In this document: positions 24,327-57,058 of the stretch, piece by piece
Layout: every line of letters starts with the position of its first letter
Position numbering within the stretch: the first letter of the stretch is position 1
Source: Amoebidium appalachense
Lineage: Eukaryota; Ichthyosporea
Assembly: GCA_963693365.1 (NCBI GenBank)
Contig: CAVNZM010000016.1
Location: forward strand, 5,890,001-5,954,000
Reading direction: 5' to 3'
DNA: 64,000 bases
Notes under the pieces: model-generated
Told to the model about the DNA's origin: nothing
Seen by the model: only the letters and a program-made list of their open reading frames with translations
Database searches by the model: none
Translations under genes and position numbers: made by a program

Positions 24327-24512
24327 TCACTCCGCCTTTTTCGCCTTGGCGGGTTTTGCAGCCTGTGTCGCCTGCTCCTCTTTCTCTTGGCCAATGCCAA
24401 AATGCTTCTTGAGAGGGTTGATAACAAATTCCATGAGAACATAAACGGCTATAGCAATGCCTACGCTCTGGATAAAGGCAGCCATAAAATCAGGCTCTGC
24501 CATTTGAGTCAT
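24327..24512 (-). CDS. Small single-pass membrane protein, unknown family
   Basis: A 61-residue ORF starts with MTQMAEPDFM. It has one hydrophobic segment at about residues 10-33 (FIQSVGIAIAVYVLMEFVI), then NPLKKHFGIG and an Ala/Lys-rich charged tail ending AKAKKAE. I chose the ATG at 24512 because CTCTACAG just upstream looks like a splice acceptor, which would put a 5'UTR intron before it; reading back to 24560 adds an unconvincing extension. The layout (short N-terminus, one helix, basic tail) is that of small ER or mitochondrial membrane subunits, but I do not recognise the family. Codon use and an isolated clean frame support it moderately. Confidence 0.5.
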   Translation of the reverse strand: MTQMAEPDFMAAFIQSVGIAIAVYVLMEFVINPLKKHFGIGQEKEEQATQAAKPAKAKKAE

Positions 24513-24874
24513 TCTTGCTGTAGAGATATGAAGTTTAGAAAAGACTAGGGTGTTTTTCACGGTGGTTTAGTTTCAGTCGGTGTGCTGTGCGTGTGTTCGT
24601 GTCTGCCTGATCAAGACTCAGGAGCTGTGTAAAAGGGGGTAACTTCGGGTTAGGGGTCCTATTCTGGCAATTTGACATTTGGTAAAAATGAAAAACATTT
24701 CTAAGTAACGTTACGGGTTTTTTGATTTCTACAATCATAAAAAAGGGGTGTTTGCTCAAATTATCAAAATGTAAATTTTTTAAAACTTGTCAGGACCAAA
24801 ACTCATGAATAAATGAGCTGATGAAGTGATGCGTTATTGACCAATCAAACAAATATTGAGGGTGCGCGCGTCGA

Positions 24875-24882
24875 TGACGTCA
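24875..24882. promoter_or_regulatory. Palindromic CRE-like TGACGTCA with nearby CCAAT
   Basis: TGACGTCA lies about 360 bases upstream of the ATG at 24512, with CCAAT at 24841. Both are typical CREB/ATF and NF-Y type core sites. Assignment to the minus-strand small gene is by position only. Confidence 0.35.
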
Positions 24883-25844
24883 CCAGACCCTCAGTGCGGC
24901 AGGCCCAGCTGGCACAAAAACAAGAGCCTTGCGTATTGGTGACTCTTGTTTCTAAAGTGTGTGAAAACCGAGTATATTCTATGAGTTTTCGTAGATATTG
25001 AAGATAGCATTCGGAGGAGCGGAGGCCTCTTTTTTCTTATTAGAGATCTCGAGCTCTCATAGCTCCCTCCGCTCCCCCCCGCCCCCTCCCCCTCCCCCCC
25101 CCCCCCCCCCCCCCCCGGATCCCCCTCAGTCCCCCCTCACCCCCCTACTCTCCTCCTTCCCCCCCCCCCCCCCCCTCCCCCCACCCCCCCCCACCCCAGC
25201 CTCCCCTCAGCCGCTACAATAGCCATTACAATCACCCTACCCCACCCCCCTTTCCTTTTCCTTCCCCTCACACTCCAAGTCACACCCCCCCCCCCCACCC
25301 CTAGCTTCCCCCCCCCCCCCCCCTTCCAACACACACACACGCACCTTCCCCCCTCCGGATCCCCCCTCCGCCCCTCCCCCCCCCCCCCTTTCTCCTTTCC
25401 CGATTGGCCCAGAGAGCTCGTCGGTTCGCTATACTTAACTAAGCTTCAAGTGGGAGTAGGAGTTGGACGCCTTTACCGCAGTTTGAAACAACCGACGGCC
25501 GAACCCTTCCCATTTTTTCGGGAGCTCGAGGAAGAGGGGTGTGTGTGGGAAGGGGGCGGGGGGGGGGGGGGGGGGGGGGGAGGATGTATTTTGGGTGTAG
25601 TTTAGGTATTCCAGATGCAGCTACCGTGCCAGCATGGGGCAAATGATCATGTAAAGTTTTGAAAGCACCAAATGCGCGGCGTGCCTAAGCCAAAACCATG
25701 AAGTCAATGTCATCATGGCCATTTTGCCCTTACAGCTCGCAGGTTCACAGAAAACCCGTATGCAACCTATGGCAACTTATACGTATTCAACCAGGCACCC
25801 TCCTCATATCCTACCCCCCCCCCCCCTCTCTACCCACCTCCTCC

Positions 25845-25894
25845 ACACACACACGCACGCACGCGCGCGCGCGCGCACACACACACACACATAC

Positions 25895-25946
<52 letters not shown>

Positions 25947-26067
25947 CACAACCCGCACACAAACACGCACACGCACACACGCACACACGCGCGCGCGCGC
26001 ACACACGCACACGCACACGCACACGCACACGCACACGCACACGCACACGCACACGCACACGCACACG

Positions 26068-26124
<57 letters not shown>

Positions 26125-26166
26125 CTTCGGCAACTATACACACATCCACGGGCACACCCACCCACC

Positions 26167-26236
<70 letters not shown>

Positions 26237-26240
26237 CACA
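25845..26240. repeat. (CA)n / (GCACAC)n compound microsatellite
   Basis: About 400 bases of CA units with a central block of a regular six-base GCACAC unit (about 25990-26070), GC-alternating segments and a (CCCA)n patch near 26158-26175. No gene is attached. Confidence 0.9.
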
Positions 26241-27481
26241 CACACAGTCACACACACACTCACATGGCAGACATTTGTTAAAAGCACACCAACTTCAATG
26301 GCCACACAAGGCTCTCACGGCACAGGGACTTAATAACTAATACCAGTTTCAACACACGGTGACCCTGGACACTGAAGCTGGAGGTGAAGGTTAAAACCCG
26401 GATACCTATGCCATCATTTGCAACAAAACCGGGGGGGGGAGGGGGGGAACCTCCCTTATGTTAAATACAAATTTCCAACCTCTGTAAACCCAAAACATTC
26501 ACTGGCAACGGACATACTTTCCTACCCACACCGGTGAGACTGGGGTGCAAGCCCTGGGCTAAATGTGTACTAATAGTAGTTAGGATTGGTGACGGTGTGT
26601 TAGCTTAGCTGATTGCACCATCTACACCCTATTTAGGGCACTTTCTGTGCTGTGTGGATGACGGTAGTTTCTATGAGGGCCGGCCCTGGGCGGTCCCACT
26701 GGGAACAAACCGGGATAAAAAGATAAAAAATTTTATTAAAAAACCTTTCCACCCGGATAAGCTTGTGTGTCCTAATAATCAGTCGAGCAAACTGTATAAG
26801 AAAATGCAGGTACAAACGAAGAACACACACACACAATGACCTCGCTGCAAGCATGCGCATTTAACATGAAAATTGTAATTCCCAATATGATATTCATTGT
26901 ACCCCCGCCCCCCCCTTCCCCCGGGATATATCACATGCATATGCATGCGCTGACTAACGTAGTACACAGTATCTAATGTTAGTTACATATATATTCGTCG
27001 GAACACTAGCACTTAGGACAGATATGACTGGTTGATTACAAATGATGCCTCAAATGTAAGATTGCTTTATAAATGATAACTGCAGCTGTATTTTGTGTAA
27101 GGTGAGACGGGCAGTTAGCTGTACCGATGCTAGCTATGTAGGCCCCCCCCCCCCTCCCCCCCCCTCCAGGCCTCCCTCCCTCCCTCCCTCCCCCTCCCCC
27201 CCCCCCCCTATACCCCCTCCAACACACACGCATGCACGAGCGCAAGCATAATCCACCACACAAACACACGGCTAACCTTAGGCTAAGACTGTCGAGTGAT
27301 CAATAGAAATGGCAGTAAGACCTCCATGCGAAACCCTATGAGGCACCTAGCACTTCACAACATTCATCGGACCCTTGAGCTCGACTTCACACACACACCG
27401 TCGCCTTCGTACCGGTCAAATGGACGCATGGTTTCTCGAATACAACGACTATACGGACCTGCAAGGCGAAACATAGTACAG

Positions 27482-29166
27482 GTGGAAAAGATCCGCAACC
27501 ACTCCAAGGTGAAGTACGTGCAAGAGGTCAAGCGTGTGCATGTGCCCAAGATCATCATCGAAAACACTGACCAGGTATGCATTTCTGGTGTCATTCTTTG
27601 TGTTTGCTATGCCGCATGTGCGCGCGCAATCCCTTTGGTCTTGGCACATATGTACTGTAATGATTGTGGAGGCATTAGCCTACACCCGGGTACGCACTAG
27701 GCTAACACCACCCACTAGGCCCATACTAGCACAACACTCATACCAAGTATCCCCAAAACAGGCTATGGTTAAGAAAGCTTCAAAAAAAAAAAGGGGGGGG
27801 GGGGGGGGGGAAACCCAAAATCAACCAAAAAAAAAAAAAAAAAGTATCGCGTGAAATTATTCAAATCGTGTGTCATTGCTTAAGGGACTCTAATAGGGAG
27901 CATCTATTCAGAAACTCCATGATCAAACAGAAAAGCAAAAAACCAACAAACAAAGATACCTTTAAATTGACGTTAAAATTGACGTGAAAACATCCAAAAC
28001 CTGTTTTTTCTAATGATTCCTCTTCTCTCAACGTTTTCAGGTTCTCCCGGACTCGGCCGATGCCAACCCTTGGACAACTCCCCCCTGGTAAAGCCAACCA
28101 CACCCGGCTACCTGTGGGGATTGGATCGCATCGACCAGAGTGATCTCCCATTGGATGGGAGCCAGGCAAGGAATTTGCCGGGTGATGGCGACGGCGTGGA
28201 TGTGTACGTGGTGGACACCGGTACGTGACCTATCGTCATAATCAATAGAGTAGGACATAGGGCACACACTCCCCCCCCCCCCCCCCCCCCCCCCACTTCT
28301 TCTTCTTCCCCCCCCCCCCCCCCCCCCCCCCCAACAACAAACATGGTACATGTTGAAACTGTTGTTGGAGTGACGTGAGGTAGCATTAGTACCAATTGGT
28401 GTTGCATTCGAGCATGTTTATACATACCGGTTTGTAGGGTTTGTTCCTCTATATATTGTCAGCAATCGTGATTGTTGGTCTGTGTAAGGCATTGTGCAAA
28501 GTTTAGCCCCCGTAAGCCATTATCTTCTACTCAATTCCATGATTGAGGAGTTCTAGCCGGATCTGAGGCTCAGGGGCATCAACAGTATCAACAGTTATAG
28601 GTCAGCGATGTCACAAGCGAATTGACGTGTGTAAGGGTCCAAAATTCCCAAGTATCTTAATAACCTGCCTGAGACGGCTAATGATTATCCTTTTTTAAAT
28701 ATCAGGTGTGGCCGTCACCCTGCCGCAGATTGCCGGGCGTGCCTTCAACTTCTTCGCTGACAATGGGGTGCCTGCCCACAAGAACTGGACCTATGAGGAT
28801 ATTCATGGCCACGGCACACACTACTCCGGCACCATTGCTGGTATGATTTTAAAATTTAACCTTTTTAAAGGTAGCAATCAAATTGGTTACAGTATATGAA
28901 CTTGTTGAATCTCCACACTTCTAAATCACCTGTTTCATTCCGTTGGAATTTGAAACTGAGATTTTTCTTTAAAATTCCGGCCTGCCGTTGTGATGCGCAG
29001 GCCGAAAGGCCGAAATCTAGGCCTGTTTCTTCCCCTTGGTATTACTTAGTGCAATATCTGGAATCCGGATCCCCTTGAATTCATTCGTTTTCATTTGTTC
29101 TCAATGTGTTCCCTTTTTTTTCAAACACAGGCAAGACATTTGGCGTGGCCCCCAAGGCTCGGTAAG

Positions 29167-29209
<43 letters not shown>

Positions 29210-29393
29210 CACCTCCCCACGTGTTCCTCTTCCTCTCGAAACAAAAACGGCAAACAAACAAAAAGAAAGAAAGAAAGAAAGAAAGAAAAAAAAAAGAAAA
29301 AAAAGACATTTGCATTCACGCTTTTTACACCCGCTCTTTCTTTCTTGTCCTCTGGTCCTCAGTGCTATCAAACACATAGAACCAAGCTATCTT

Positions 29394-29434
<41 letters not shown>

Positions 29435-29444
29435 CCCCCCCTCC

Positions 29445-29475
<31 letters not shown>

Positions 29476-30311
29476 AAAAACAAAAACAAAAAAAAACATC
29501 AACCCCCCCCCCCCCCCTTCCCCCCTCCCTAGAATAACCCTTTCACACCCCTCCTCCCATCCCCACCTCCTCCTCTCCTCTTACCCCTTCCTATCATTCC
29601 TTTTCTGGTGCACTCGTGTATTCTCACCCCCATAAATATGGCCAAGCTCACACTATAACCAACCTTTCTGCCGCAATGCCTTAAACGTTTCATCCTCTCA
29701 CCCTCACTAAAATACACCTATCATTATCATTAAAGTCATTACACAAACCACATGTCTAACCAAACTTTCTCTTACTACAGCATCTTTAACGTTAAAGTAA
29801 TGAACGCCGAAGACAACAACGACCCGGACGGTCCGTGGGGTGGTATGGCCTCGGTGATTCGCAGTCTTCTCTCTGTTGCGGCCCGACCCAATAAGACCCG
29901 ACCCGCGGTGGTGTCCATTTCTCTGGGTGACTATACTAATGAGGATGCTGGTGGGCCGGCAGAGCACGAGGCCATTCAGAAGGTGGTGGAAAGTGGTGCC
30001 GTTGTCAGTACGTGTTCTACCCCCCCCTCCCTCCCCCCTCCCTCCCCCCGCGCACGCACACACACACACATATACACAAATACGTACAGGCGCGCGTGCA
30101 TACACACAGACACACACACATGCGCTCGCACACGCACACGCACGTGCACACATACACATACGCATACCCACGTACACACGCAGACGCACACCTCCTATCA
30201 TCAACCTGGGCTCTACTTATCATGCCCCCCCCCCCCCCCCCCCCCCTTCCCCTCCCTCTTCCCCCACAACACACATCCCTCCTTCCTTCCCCTGGGGATG
30301 AGCTTATGGCT

Positions 30312-30354
<43 letters not shown>

Positions 30355-30532
30355 AACCCCTTCCCTTCCCCTTCCCCCCTGCCCCCCTGCCCTGCCTTCC
30401 CCAGACCAGGACCAGAGAATAATTTCTACGGACGAATCAGATGCCTGCGTACTCTGTATGTGTGTTTCCTCACACATATTTGCATTGTCATGTCCGTTGT
30501 GAATGTGCACTTCAAACATCGTAACGATTACT

Positions 30533-30564
<32 letters not shown>

Positions 30565-30722
30565 ACCCCCACTCCCTCCCCCCTCCCCCCCCCCCCCCCC
30601 CCCCCCAACGTGCGCGCACACACACCCACACGCACACACGCTCACCCACCCTTCTTGTCACACTCCGAATTTCGTCTTTCTATCTGGTCTCTCTCTCTCT
30701 CTCTCTCTTCCCCATCCCCTCC

Positions 30723-30768
<46 letters not shown>

Positions 30769-31048
30769 ATCAAAATGCTGGAATGATTTTTTAATGTCAT
30801 ACACTGTGCATTTAGTTGTTGCTGCCGGCAACGACAATGAAGACTCGTGCAAATTGGTTTTAAGTTTACAACTATCACATGATATTAGAAACAAAACACC
30901 ACATCACTTTTCAATTTTCAATTTTCAAATTTATCACGCTGTGCAGTTGTTGCAGCTGGAAACGACAATGAAGACTCGTGCCAGCGCACAGCCCCCGCCA
31001 TGTTCCCTGAGGTGCTCACAGTGGGTGCAATCAACTGGGTGGACCTGC

Positions 31049-31110
<62 letters not shown>

Positions 31111-32980
31111 GTGAGTGTGTGTATGTGTGTGTGTGTGTGTATGTGTGTGTAAGACTGTGTATGCTTTTCTAGGTGTGTCTAAACTGCATTTGTGTGGTTT
31201 TCTTCTTTTCTTTCTCCTTCTTTTTCCCCCTCTCTATGTTTTTGTCGTTGGTGTGTGTTGTCGGGTGGGGGTGTGTGGGCGGTTGGGTGGGTGCAAGGTC
31301 ATATGGTTGTTTACATATTTCTTCTCCCCCCCTCCAGTTAGGGGGAATTGGAGATGGGTGTGTGTGGGGAGGGGGCAGGCGGAGGGGGAGGGGGGGGGGA
31401 GAGAGATGGGGGGGAGGGGGATGGGGCGGGGGAGAGGAGGAGGGGGCAGTGCCCTACACACATGTGCACCTGCTTACAGAGTGCTTATTTGAGCCTTGAG
31501 TCAAAACGGTGCCAAACAAAAAGACGAATGACCCTTTTTTCTGTTCCCCCCCTGGTCCTACATGCATTGTCTCACCCACCTTTGCTTTGTATCACACTTA
31601 ACCCTTTCGGACAACTAGATCCAGAGGTTCAAAGGTCTATTGATATTGAGGGCGGATTGCAATATTCGCCGTCTCACCTCATGTTCCTCCCCCCCCTCCC
31701 CTTTCTCCCTTCCCCCGGCCCTCCCGGTCTCCGACAAACCCCCCCCCCTCCCTCCCCCCCCAACACCTCCCCCCCCCCCCCACACACACAAACACAAACA
31801 CGCCCTTTCAACCCTCCTCCTCCCCCCACCTCCCCCCCCCCCCCCCCCCCCCATCCCCACCCCTCCCCCCCCCCCCCCCCCCCCCCCCCCCACCTCTCTC
31901 CCTCCCCACCTCCACCGTCCCGTCAACCCTTGCCATGCATCGGAAACCACACATGACATTTATGCACTACAACCATCAACCTTTCGGGGAAATTCTTCAA
32001 CAGTCTGGTTTCTCCAGCTTTGGCGAGTAAGTGTCCCCCCACCCCCTCCCCCACCTCCCCCTCCCCTCTTCGTCCCCCCCCTCCTCCCCCCCCCCCCCCC
32101 CCCCCCCGAAAGACTCGTGCACGTGCACGCTGCGCCACACACACACACAGAAACACATGCACACACATGCCCACACGTGCACACACGTGCACACACGTGT
32201 AATGCACATCAACATGCTCACACACTCAAACACACAACACGCACACACAACTCCTCCCCCAACACTCTCCGCATGTCATTGGCAACACTATATAGAAATA
32301 ATAGACCGAGGCATTGACAAAAGCACATGATTTTTGCACGCACAACCACCGGGACAAAAGGAGTAGTGCTCTGTAGAGGCAGGCAGTAGTATGTCTATTA
32401 TAAAGGGCTTTTTTTTTTAAAAAAAAATAATATTTTTTTGTTATCTCGTTTTGTTCCCGGAGGACCCCTTGGGGCCCTCAGGGGGAACTACCATCTTCCA
32501 CCCACCACCGACAGTACTCTAGCTAGGGTGCTACGGTATTATTTATTATAAAGGGCATATAAGTTGCTTTTGTAGCTAATTGGGGTGATTCGATATATAT
32601 CCCCCCCCCCCCCCCCCCCCCCCCCCTTCCCCCTCTTCTCCTGATTACGCTCACCCTTTCACACACTGCCTCTACTACCACAGCCGCTGTCCGGCAATGT
32701 AATCACTATTATAACAGCCGCCAAATTTGAAAAACATACTAGAGGATGTGATGCTAAACTTAAGAACCCCACCTAATAGTTGCCTTGCTAATCTTTCAAA
32801 ACCGTCCTCATTTATGCTTGATGATGTTGTTTCATGCTAGATCATGCGACATGTTTCCACATCATGCTAAAACATGCCCACCCATAGGTGTGTCGATATC
32901 TGGGCCCCTGACTCGACCATTCTGAGCTCTATCCCCAACAACAAGACGGCCTACTTCTCCGGCACCTCTATGTAAATTCA

Positions 32981-33053
<73 letters not shown>

Positions 33054-33761
33054 ACCCACCTCATCCCCTCCCCCCTCCCCCGCCACAGACACAAGAAAGA
33101 AAGAAAGAAAGAAAGGATAAAAAGAAGAAAAAATACCCTTTACACTCATGCACGCGCATGCACATACTTTGCTATACCGTTATCCCAAAATAGATCATCC
33201 GTCTTCGTCTTGGATGATCGTCTTCCCCCCCTTCTTTCCTCACCACCCCCCCCCCCCCTTTCCTCCCAGCATCTCCATCTATTCCCCCCCCCCCCCCCCT
33301 CTCCCCCCCCTCCCCCCCCCCCCCCACCCGCTCAACACGCAAACACCCACACCCACACCCTGCCAACATCACCCCCCCCCCCCCCCCCCCCCCCCCCGTC
33401 GCTGAATCGTTCCATTTTCCCACCCACTCCCGTCTTTGGCCTTACCCTTATGCATACGACCGTCAATCCCCCCCATCCTCTCGAGATCCTTGCCCACTCA
33501 GCCCCCCCTCCCCCCTCCCCCCCCCCCCCCCCCCCCCCCCCCCCGCCCCGCCTTTCTTCCCCTCTTTTCCAGTGCTTCTCTCGGTGACCCTTACCCCCCT
33601 TCTCCCCCCTCCCTCCCTGCCCCATCATACCCCATCCCCTTCAACCTACCTTCCTCCCCCCCATCTAACACACACACACACACAGGGCCACGCCGCACAC
33701 TGCCAGTGCTGCTGCCGTCTATCTCAGCATTTACCCCACCGCCACCCCCAAGGAGGTAAAA

Positions 33762-33794
<33 letters not shown>

Positions 33795-34902
33795 CCTCCT
33801 TCCCCCCAAACCCTCCCTTTCCCCTTGCCCCCCTCCCCATTCTTGCCCTCCCCTCCACCCCAATTCCCCTCCTTCCCTCCCCCCCCCTCCCCCCTCCTCC
33901 CCATATATTCCCCTCCGCCCCTCCCCCTCCCCCCTCCCCCCTCCCCCCTCCCCCCCTCCCCCCCCCCCCTTCCCCCGCGCCCCTCAACGGGTCACGGCAA
34001 ATTCTCCTCTCTATATCTGCCCCATACCCAACCCCCTTCACCCATATCCAGGTCTTGCCAGTAGAGATTACTACCGGATCCCCCCCCCCCCCCTCCCCCC
34101 TCTCCCCCTCAATCCCCTTTTTCCAGAGGCAATATTACAACCATCCAAGCTAACTCAAAGCAACCACCGCTTCTTCCATTTTAAGCCTCAATCGAGGATG
34201 ATCCGATCGAGGATTTAAGTTTGCCCTGGCGCGGCTTGTGAAATCCTCGATCCCATAACGCTATCGAGGGCTCAGATTTGGTGGGAAAAAATTGTGCACA
34301 GAATGACGTCACTCCCTCGATGGCTTGATAAGATCGAGAATTTCACAGGCCGAGCCAGGGCAATCTGAAATCCTCGATCAGATCAACCTCGATTGGGTCT
34401 TAAAATGGTAGAAGCGGTGGTTGCTTTAATATCTTATTTATCAAATCTGCTTTATCTTTATTTTAATTCTCTACAGGTGTAAAAGGCACTCATCGAAAAT
34501 GCAAGCGACAGCAGAATCGGAAAATCTCTGATGTTACAGGTGCAGCTCCCAGCAATGCCCTCCCCACCAACCCCTCCGGCCCCAACAAAGTCCTAAACGC
34601 AAATTTCCCGATCGGCGATTGCGTCAGTGCCGTCCCGCAGATCTCAAACGAATGGTGCGCCAAGACTGGCTGCCCGATGAATTTGCGTCCGATCTGTGCC
34701 CGGCAAATCTCCCTTTGCGCCCACCGGGACCATTGCGATTACCTGCGTTTCCGCGAAACCTGGTGCGATCTCCGACAATTGGTGCCAGCAGGTGGGGTGT
34801 GCCGATTCGTTTATTCAGACTGGAGTATGTAAGAAAATTCCCCCCACGGAGAACCGGGGTTTCCAATGCAGCCTTACCCCCAACCATAAGTGCCCCAAGT
34901 AG
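27482..34902 (+). CDS. Secreted subtilase (peptidase S8, proteinase K-like) with C-terminal cysteine modules; 5' exon(s) not found
   Basis: Exons recognised: 27482-27574, 28041-28220, 28706-28840, 29131-29161, 29781-30007, 30947-31050, 32004-32026, 32888-32971, 33686-33755, then about 34486-34902. The first (KVKYVQEVKRVHVPK) resembles the end of an I9 propeptide. The catalytic triad is present: Asp in VYVVDTG (28214-28216), His in GHGTH (28810-28812), Ser in GTSMATPH (32967-32969). The oxyanion Asn is in VAAGNDN (30961-30963). The last exon has the S8 ending (ALIENASDS, GPNKVLNAN) followed by two copies of a CVSAxP..IS..WC...GC module. Problems: after 27574 the phase fits only if one C is missing from the C6 run near 28091. 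The last exon appears to lack one A near 34521 and has one extra C near 34698. A TAA at 34480 is in phase if the acceptor is at 34476. All but the TAA sit at short homopolymers, so errors are likely; gene decay is the alternative. Role: extracellular endopeptidase. Confidence 0.87.
30480..30534 (+). repeat. Sense-oriented intron element, copy in a protease intron
   Basis: The plus strand reads TGTCCGTTGTGAATGTGCAC, then about 30 bases, then a C-run from 30535. It is the only copy found on the plus strand, and its host gene is also on the plus strand. Confidence 0.65.
30816..30850 (+). repeat. Partial duplicate of the downstream protease exon
   Basis: Thirty-five bases preceded by TTTAG repeat the start of the true exon at 30947-30981. 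They encode the same VVAAGNDNEDSC segment with three substitutions, all synonymous. Similarity stops after the TGC codon, so the copy lacks the rest of the exon and an obvious donor. Confidence 0.8.
34157..34427. mobile_element. 271-bp foldback MITE in a protease intron
   Basis: The element starts AAAGCAACCACCGCTTCT and ends with its imperfect reverse complement. The inverted arms are over 60 bp (mismatches such as TTCC/TACC), and inner GATCGAGGATTT-type blocks repeat. It has no coding capacity. I cannot identify a clear target-site duplication (left flank ACTC, right flank AATA). It lies in the last protease intron, 50 bp before the acceptor. Confidence 0.85.
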
Positions 34903-36016
34903 GTGAATTACGACGCCCGAATTTTTCACAATAGGAAATTTGTACTGCTTTCGCGTTAAGAGTGACTAGATAAGTTGCACCGTGTGAAGTTGTTAAAAAC
35001 GCTGGCGACCGAGGCTAGCCATGCAGGGTTTTACATATTAGTTTTTAATATTTATCTTTATTATTTATATTTATATTTTCATTTTTTATTGGCTTGAGAG
35101 AAAGCCTTCTAAAGAGGTGTGATAGTGCATTGGATATGTAGATTTACGGCATCATATCCCATAGGGATATCAGGTTAACCCGTTGAAGTGGGAAACTCTG
35201 GATGGCTGTAAGTGGTGCTGCGGTTATGGGGGTCGCCCACTTAAACATAACGATAAACTTGCACAATATCGAAAGTTTCTGGTGTGATCATGATATGGCT
35301 AACACCGCTAAAGTATCACTTACCTTATAAGGTAATGCTGCGGAACGTTATTCCCGATCCTTTCGAAAAGGTGCACCCTGTGTCCACATGGGCATGCGAT
35401 TCAATACATGTAGTGGGTATGACTGTACTTATAATAAAAATATGCAAAAGGTTAAGGGCACCAAAAGAGAAGTCCGGGGATCATCCCCCCCCCCCCCCCC
35501 CCCCCCCCGCCCCCCGCTCGCCCAGGGCGCATTTATGGGGCAAAAGGAAAAAAAGATGCGCACGAACACACGTTTACAAGCACGTACACACAAACTGTGT
35601 CACACAAGCATGCACACGCGCACGCACACACACAATACACACACGTACGTACACCTTGGAGTATGCACACCCACAATCCCTCCCGCCGTCTCACACACGC
35701 ACACACACGCACACACCAACACACACACCACACATGCACACGTACGGGTGCCAAGCTTTGAGTATGCATTCCCACACTCCCTCCCGCCTTCAAGTCTTAC
35801 ATGCAGACTTCATATTGTACACAACTAGCCTAAGTTACGCAGGGTATCATGATAGTGCTGCAAGTTGTAGGCCCGAGAGCACACCTCTTGCAATGATGCG
35901 TACACCTCTTGCAATGATGCGTGAATGCGGTCTACTAGATATGTAGCTGTGTATGCATACGTCATGCTCACATCTGCCTGTCAGTGTGTGCATCATGTAG
36001 GTTGGTGTGTGAGGGC

Positions 36017-36062
<46 letters not shown>

Positions 36063-36690
36063 TGTGTGCACGCATGTACGTGTGAGTGCATTATGTTTTT
36101 GTCCCTTTTTTTTTTTTTTTTTTTTTTTGGGGGGGGGGGGGGTATTTGGCTTCCAATATATATCGAAGACATGATGTATAAGTACGACACGGCTCATGAA
36201 CAAGGTATGATGTCGATTTAAATATTTTCCCCTGGGTCATGCAAATGGACAGTTATCCGGCAAGTTGCATATCTGTGCCTGCACAAGCAGGATATATTTA
36301 CAGGCTGGGATGTGAATTCATGCTTCAAACAGGCAGATACTAATGCAGCAATGGAAACTAACAATTGGCTGAAAATCAGCACGGCACACAAAACCATTCA
36401 ATAATCGAGAGCATTCGAGAAATTCTCAAGGCATCGAATAATTATTTTAGATTTCTTGTCAAGTGGGTTTTAGATTTTTCATGGGTTCCTGGGGAACGGG
36501 GGAGTCTCCCAAGTTTCAACCACACTACAATTAACTCAGCAACCAATAGCCAACCCACATACAATTCTCAACATCCAATATAACACGTTTTCCGATAGAT
36601 TCACAATATTCGCTAGATATCCCGACTATCTAATGTGGTGCCGGGATACTCCATGAAATTCGTAACATGTTAGCTAGATATACCAACTAT
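34903..36690. other. Spacer between convergent protease and ARP5 3' ends
   Basis: Contains AT-rich sequence at 35030-35100 with several TTTATT motifs usable as minus-strand signals, AATAAA on the plus strand at 35433-35438, (CA)-rich DNA at 35565-35745, a 20-bp tandem duplication near 35882-35922 and (GT)n at 36018-36070. The ORF at 35284-35946 has no recognisable protein features. Confidence 0.6.
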
Positions 36691-56600
<19,910 letters not shown>

Positions 56601-57006
56601 AATGCTCAATGTATGGCCTCGTGGACCCTCAGTCTCTCTCCCTCCCCCGCTCTCGCTCTCTCTCTCTCTGTCTCTCTGTCGCTGCCTCCCTCTCCCTCCC
56701 TCCCTCTCCCTCCCTCTCTTTCTCTCTCTCTCTCTGTGTGTATATACGTGTTGTGTGTGTAGCCCACTTCCCCTCTGCCTCTGAAATCGCTTCCTCGCTT
56801 TCGTCTTCTCGGAAGCCCCCGTTCCCGTCAACAGTTTGTTGCCTTACAGATGTTTGAACTAGATAACACCTCGTGGTTGAACCAGCCTTTTGCTAGTTAT
56901 GTAGTTACTATGGCGAGCGACAGCTTGCTTCGCTTGCTGGTTTCAAAGTTCGCCAATGATTGTCGGGCACCTACCACCTACTGAGGCGGTATCTCCTTTT
57001 TCCTTT

Positions 57007-57047
<41 letters not shown>

Positions 57048-57058
57048 GCCGCCACAAG

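Larger units (their letters stand above)
24561..27481. other. Divergent spacer between the small gene and the protease
   Basis: The missing first exon(s) of the protease (signal peptide and start of the propeptide) should lie here or within the frame open from 27296, but I cannot identify them. Contents are C-runs at 25090-25400, a G-run at 25559-25580, a large (CA)n block at 25845-26240 and a C-rich stretch at 27140-27210. Confidence 0.5.

Noticed and set aside
27296-27481. Upstream part of the open frame before the protease propeptide exon
   Set aside because: The residues do not resemble a signal peptide or I9 domain, and a CAG at 27479-27481 gives a sensible exon start. I cannot exclude that part of it is coding.
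34052-34153. Extra protease exon reading VLPVEITTG after CCAG at 34049-34051
   Set aside because: No donor follows, it runs into a C-run, and the S8 ending continues better in the exon after the MITE.
35284-35946. 220-codon plus-strand ORF
   Set aside because: Half of it is (CA)n translation and the remainder has no recognisable motif or splice context.
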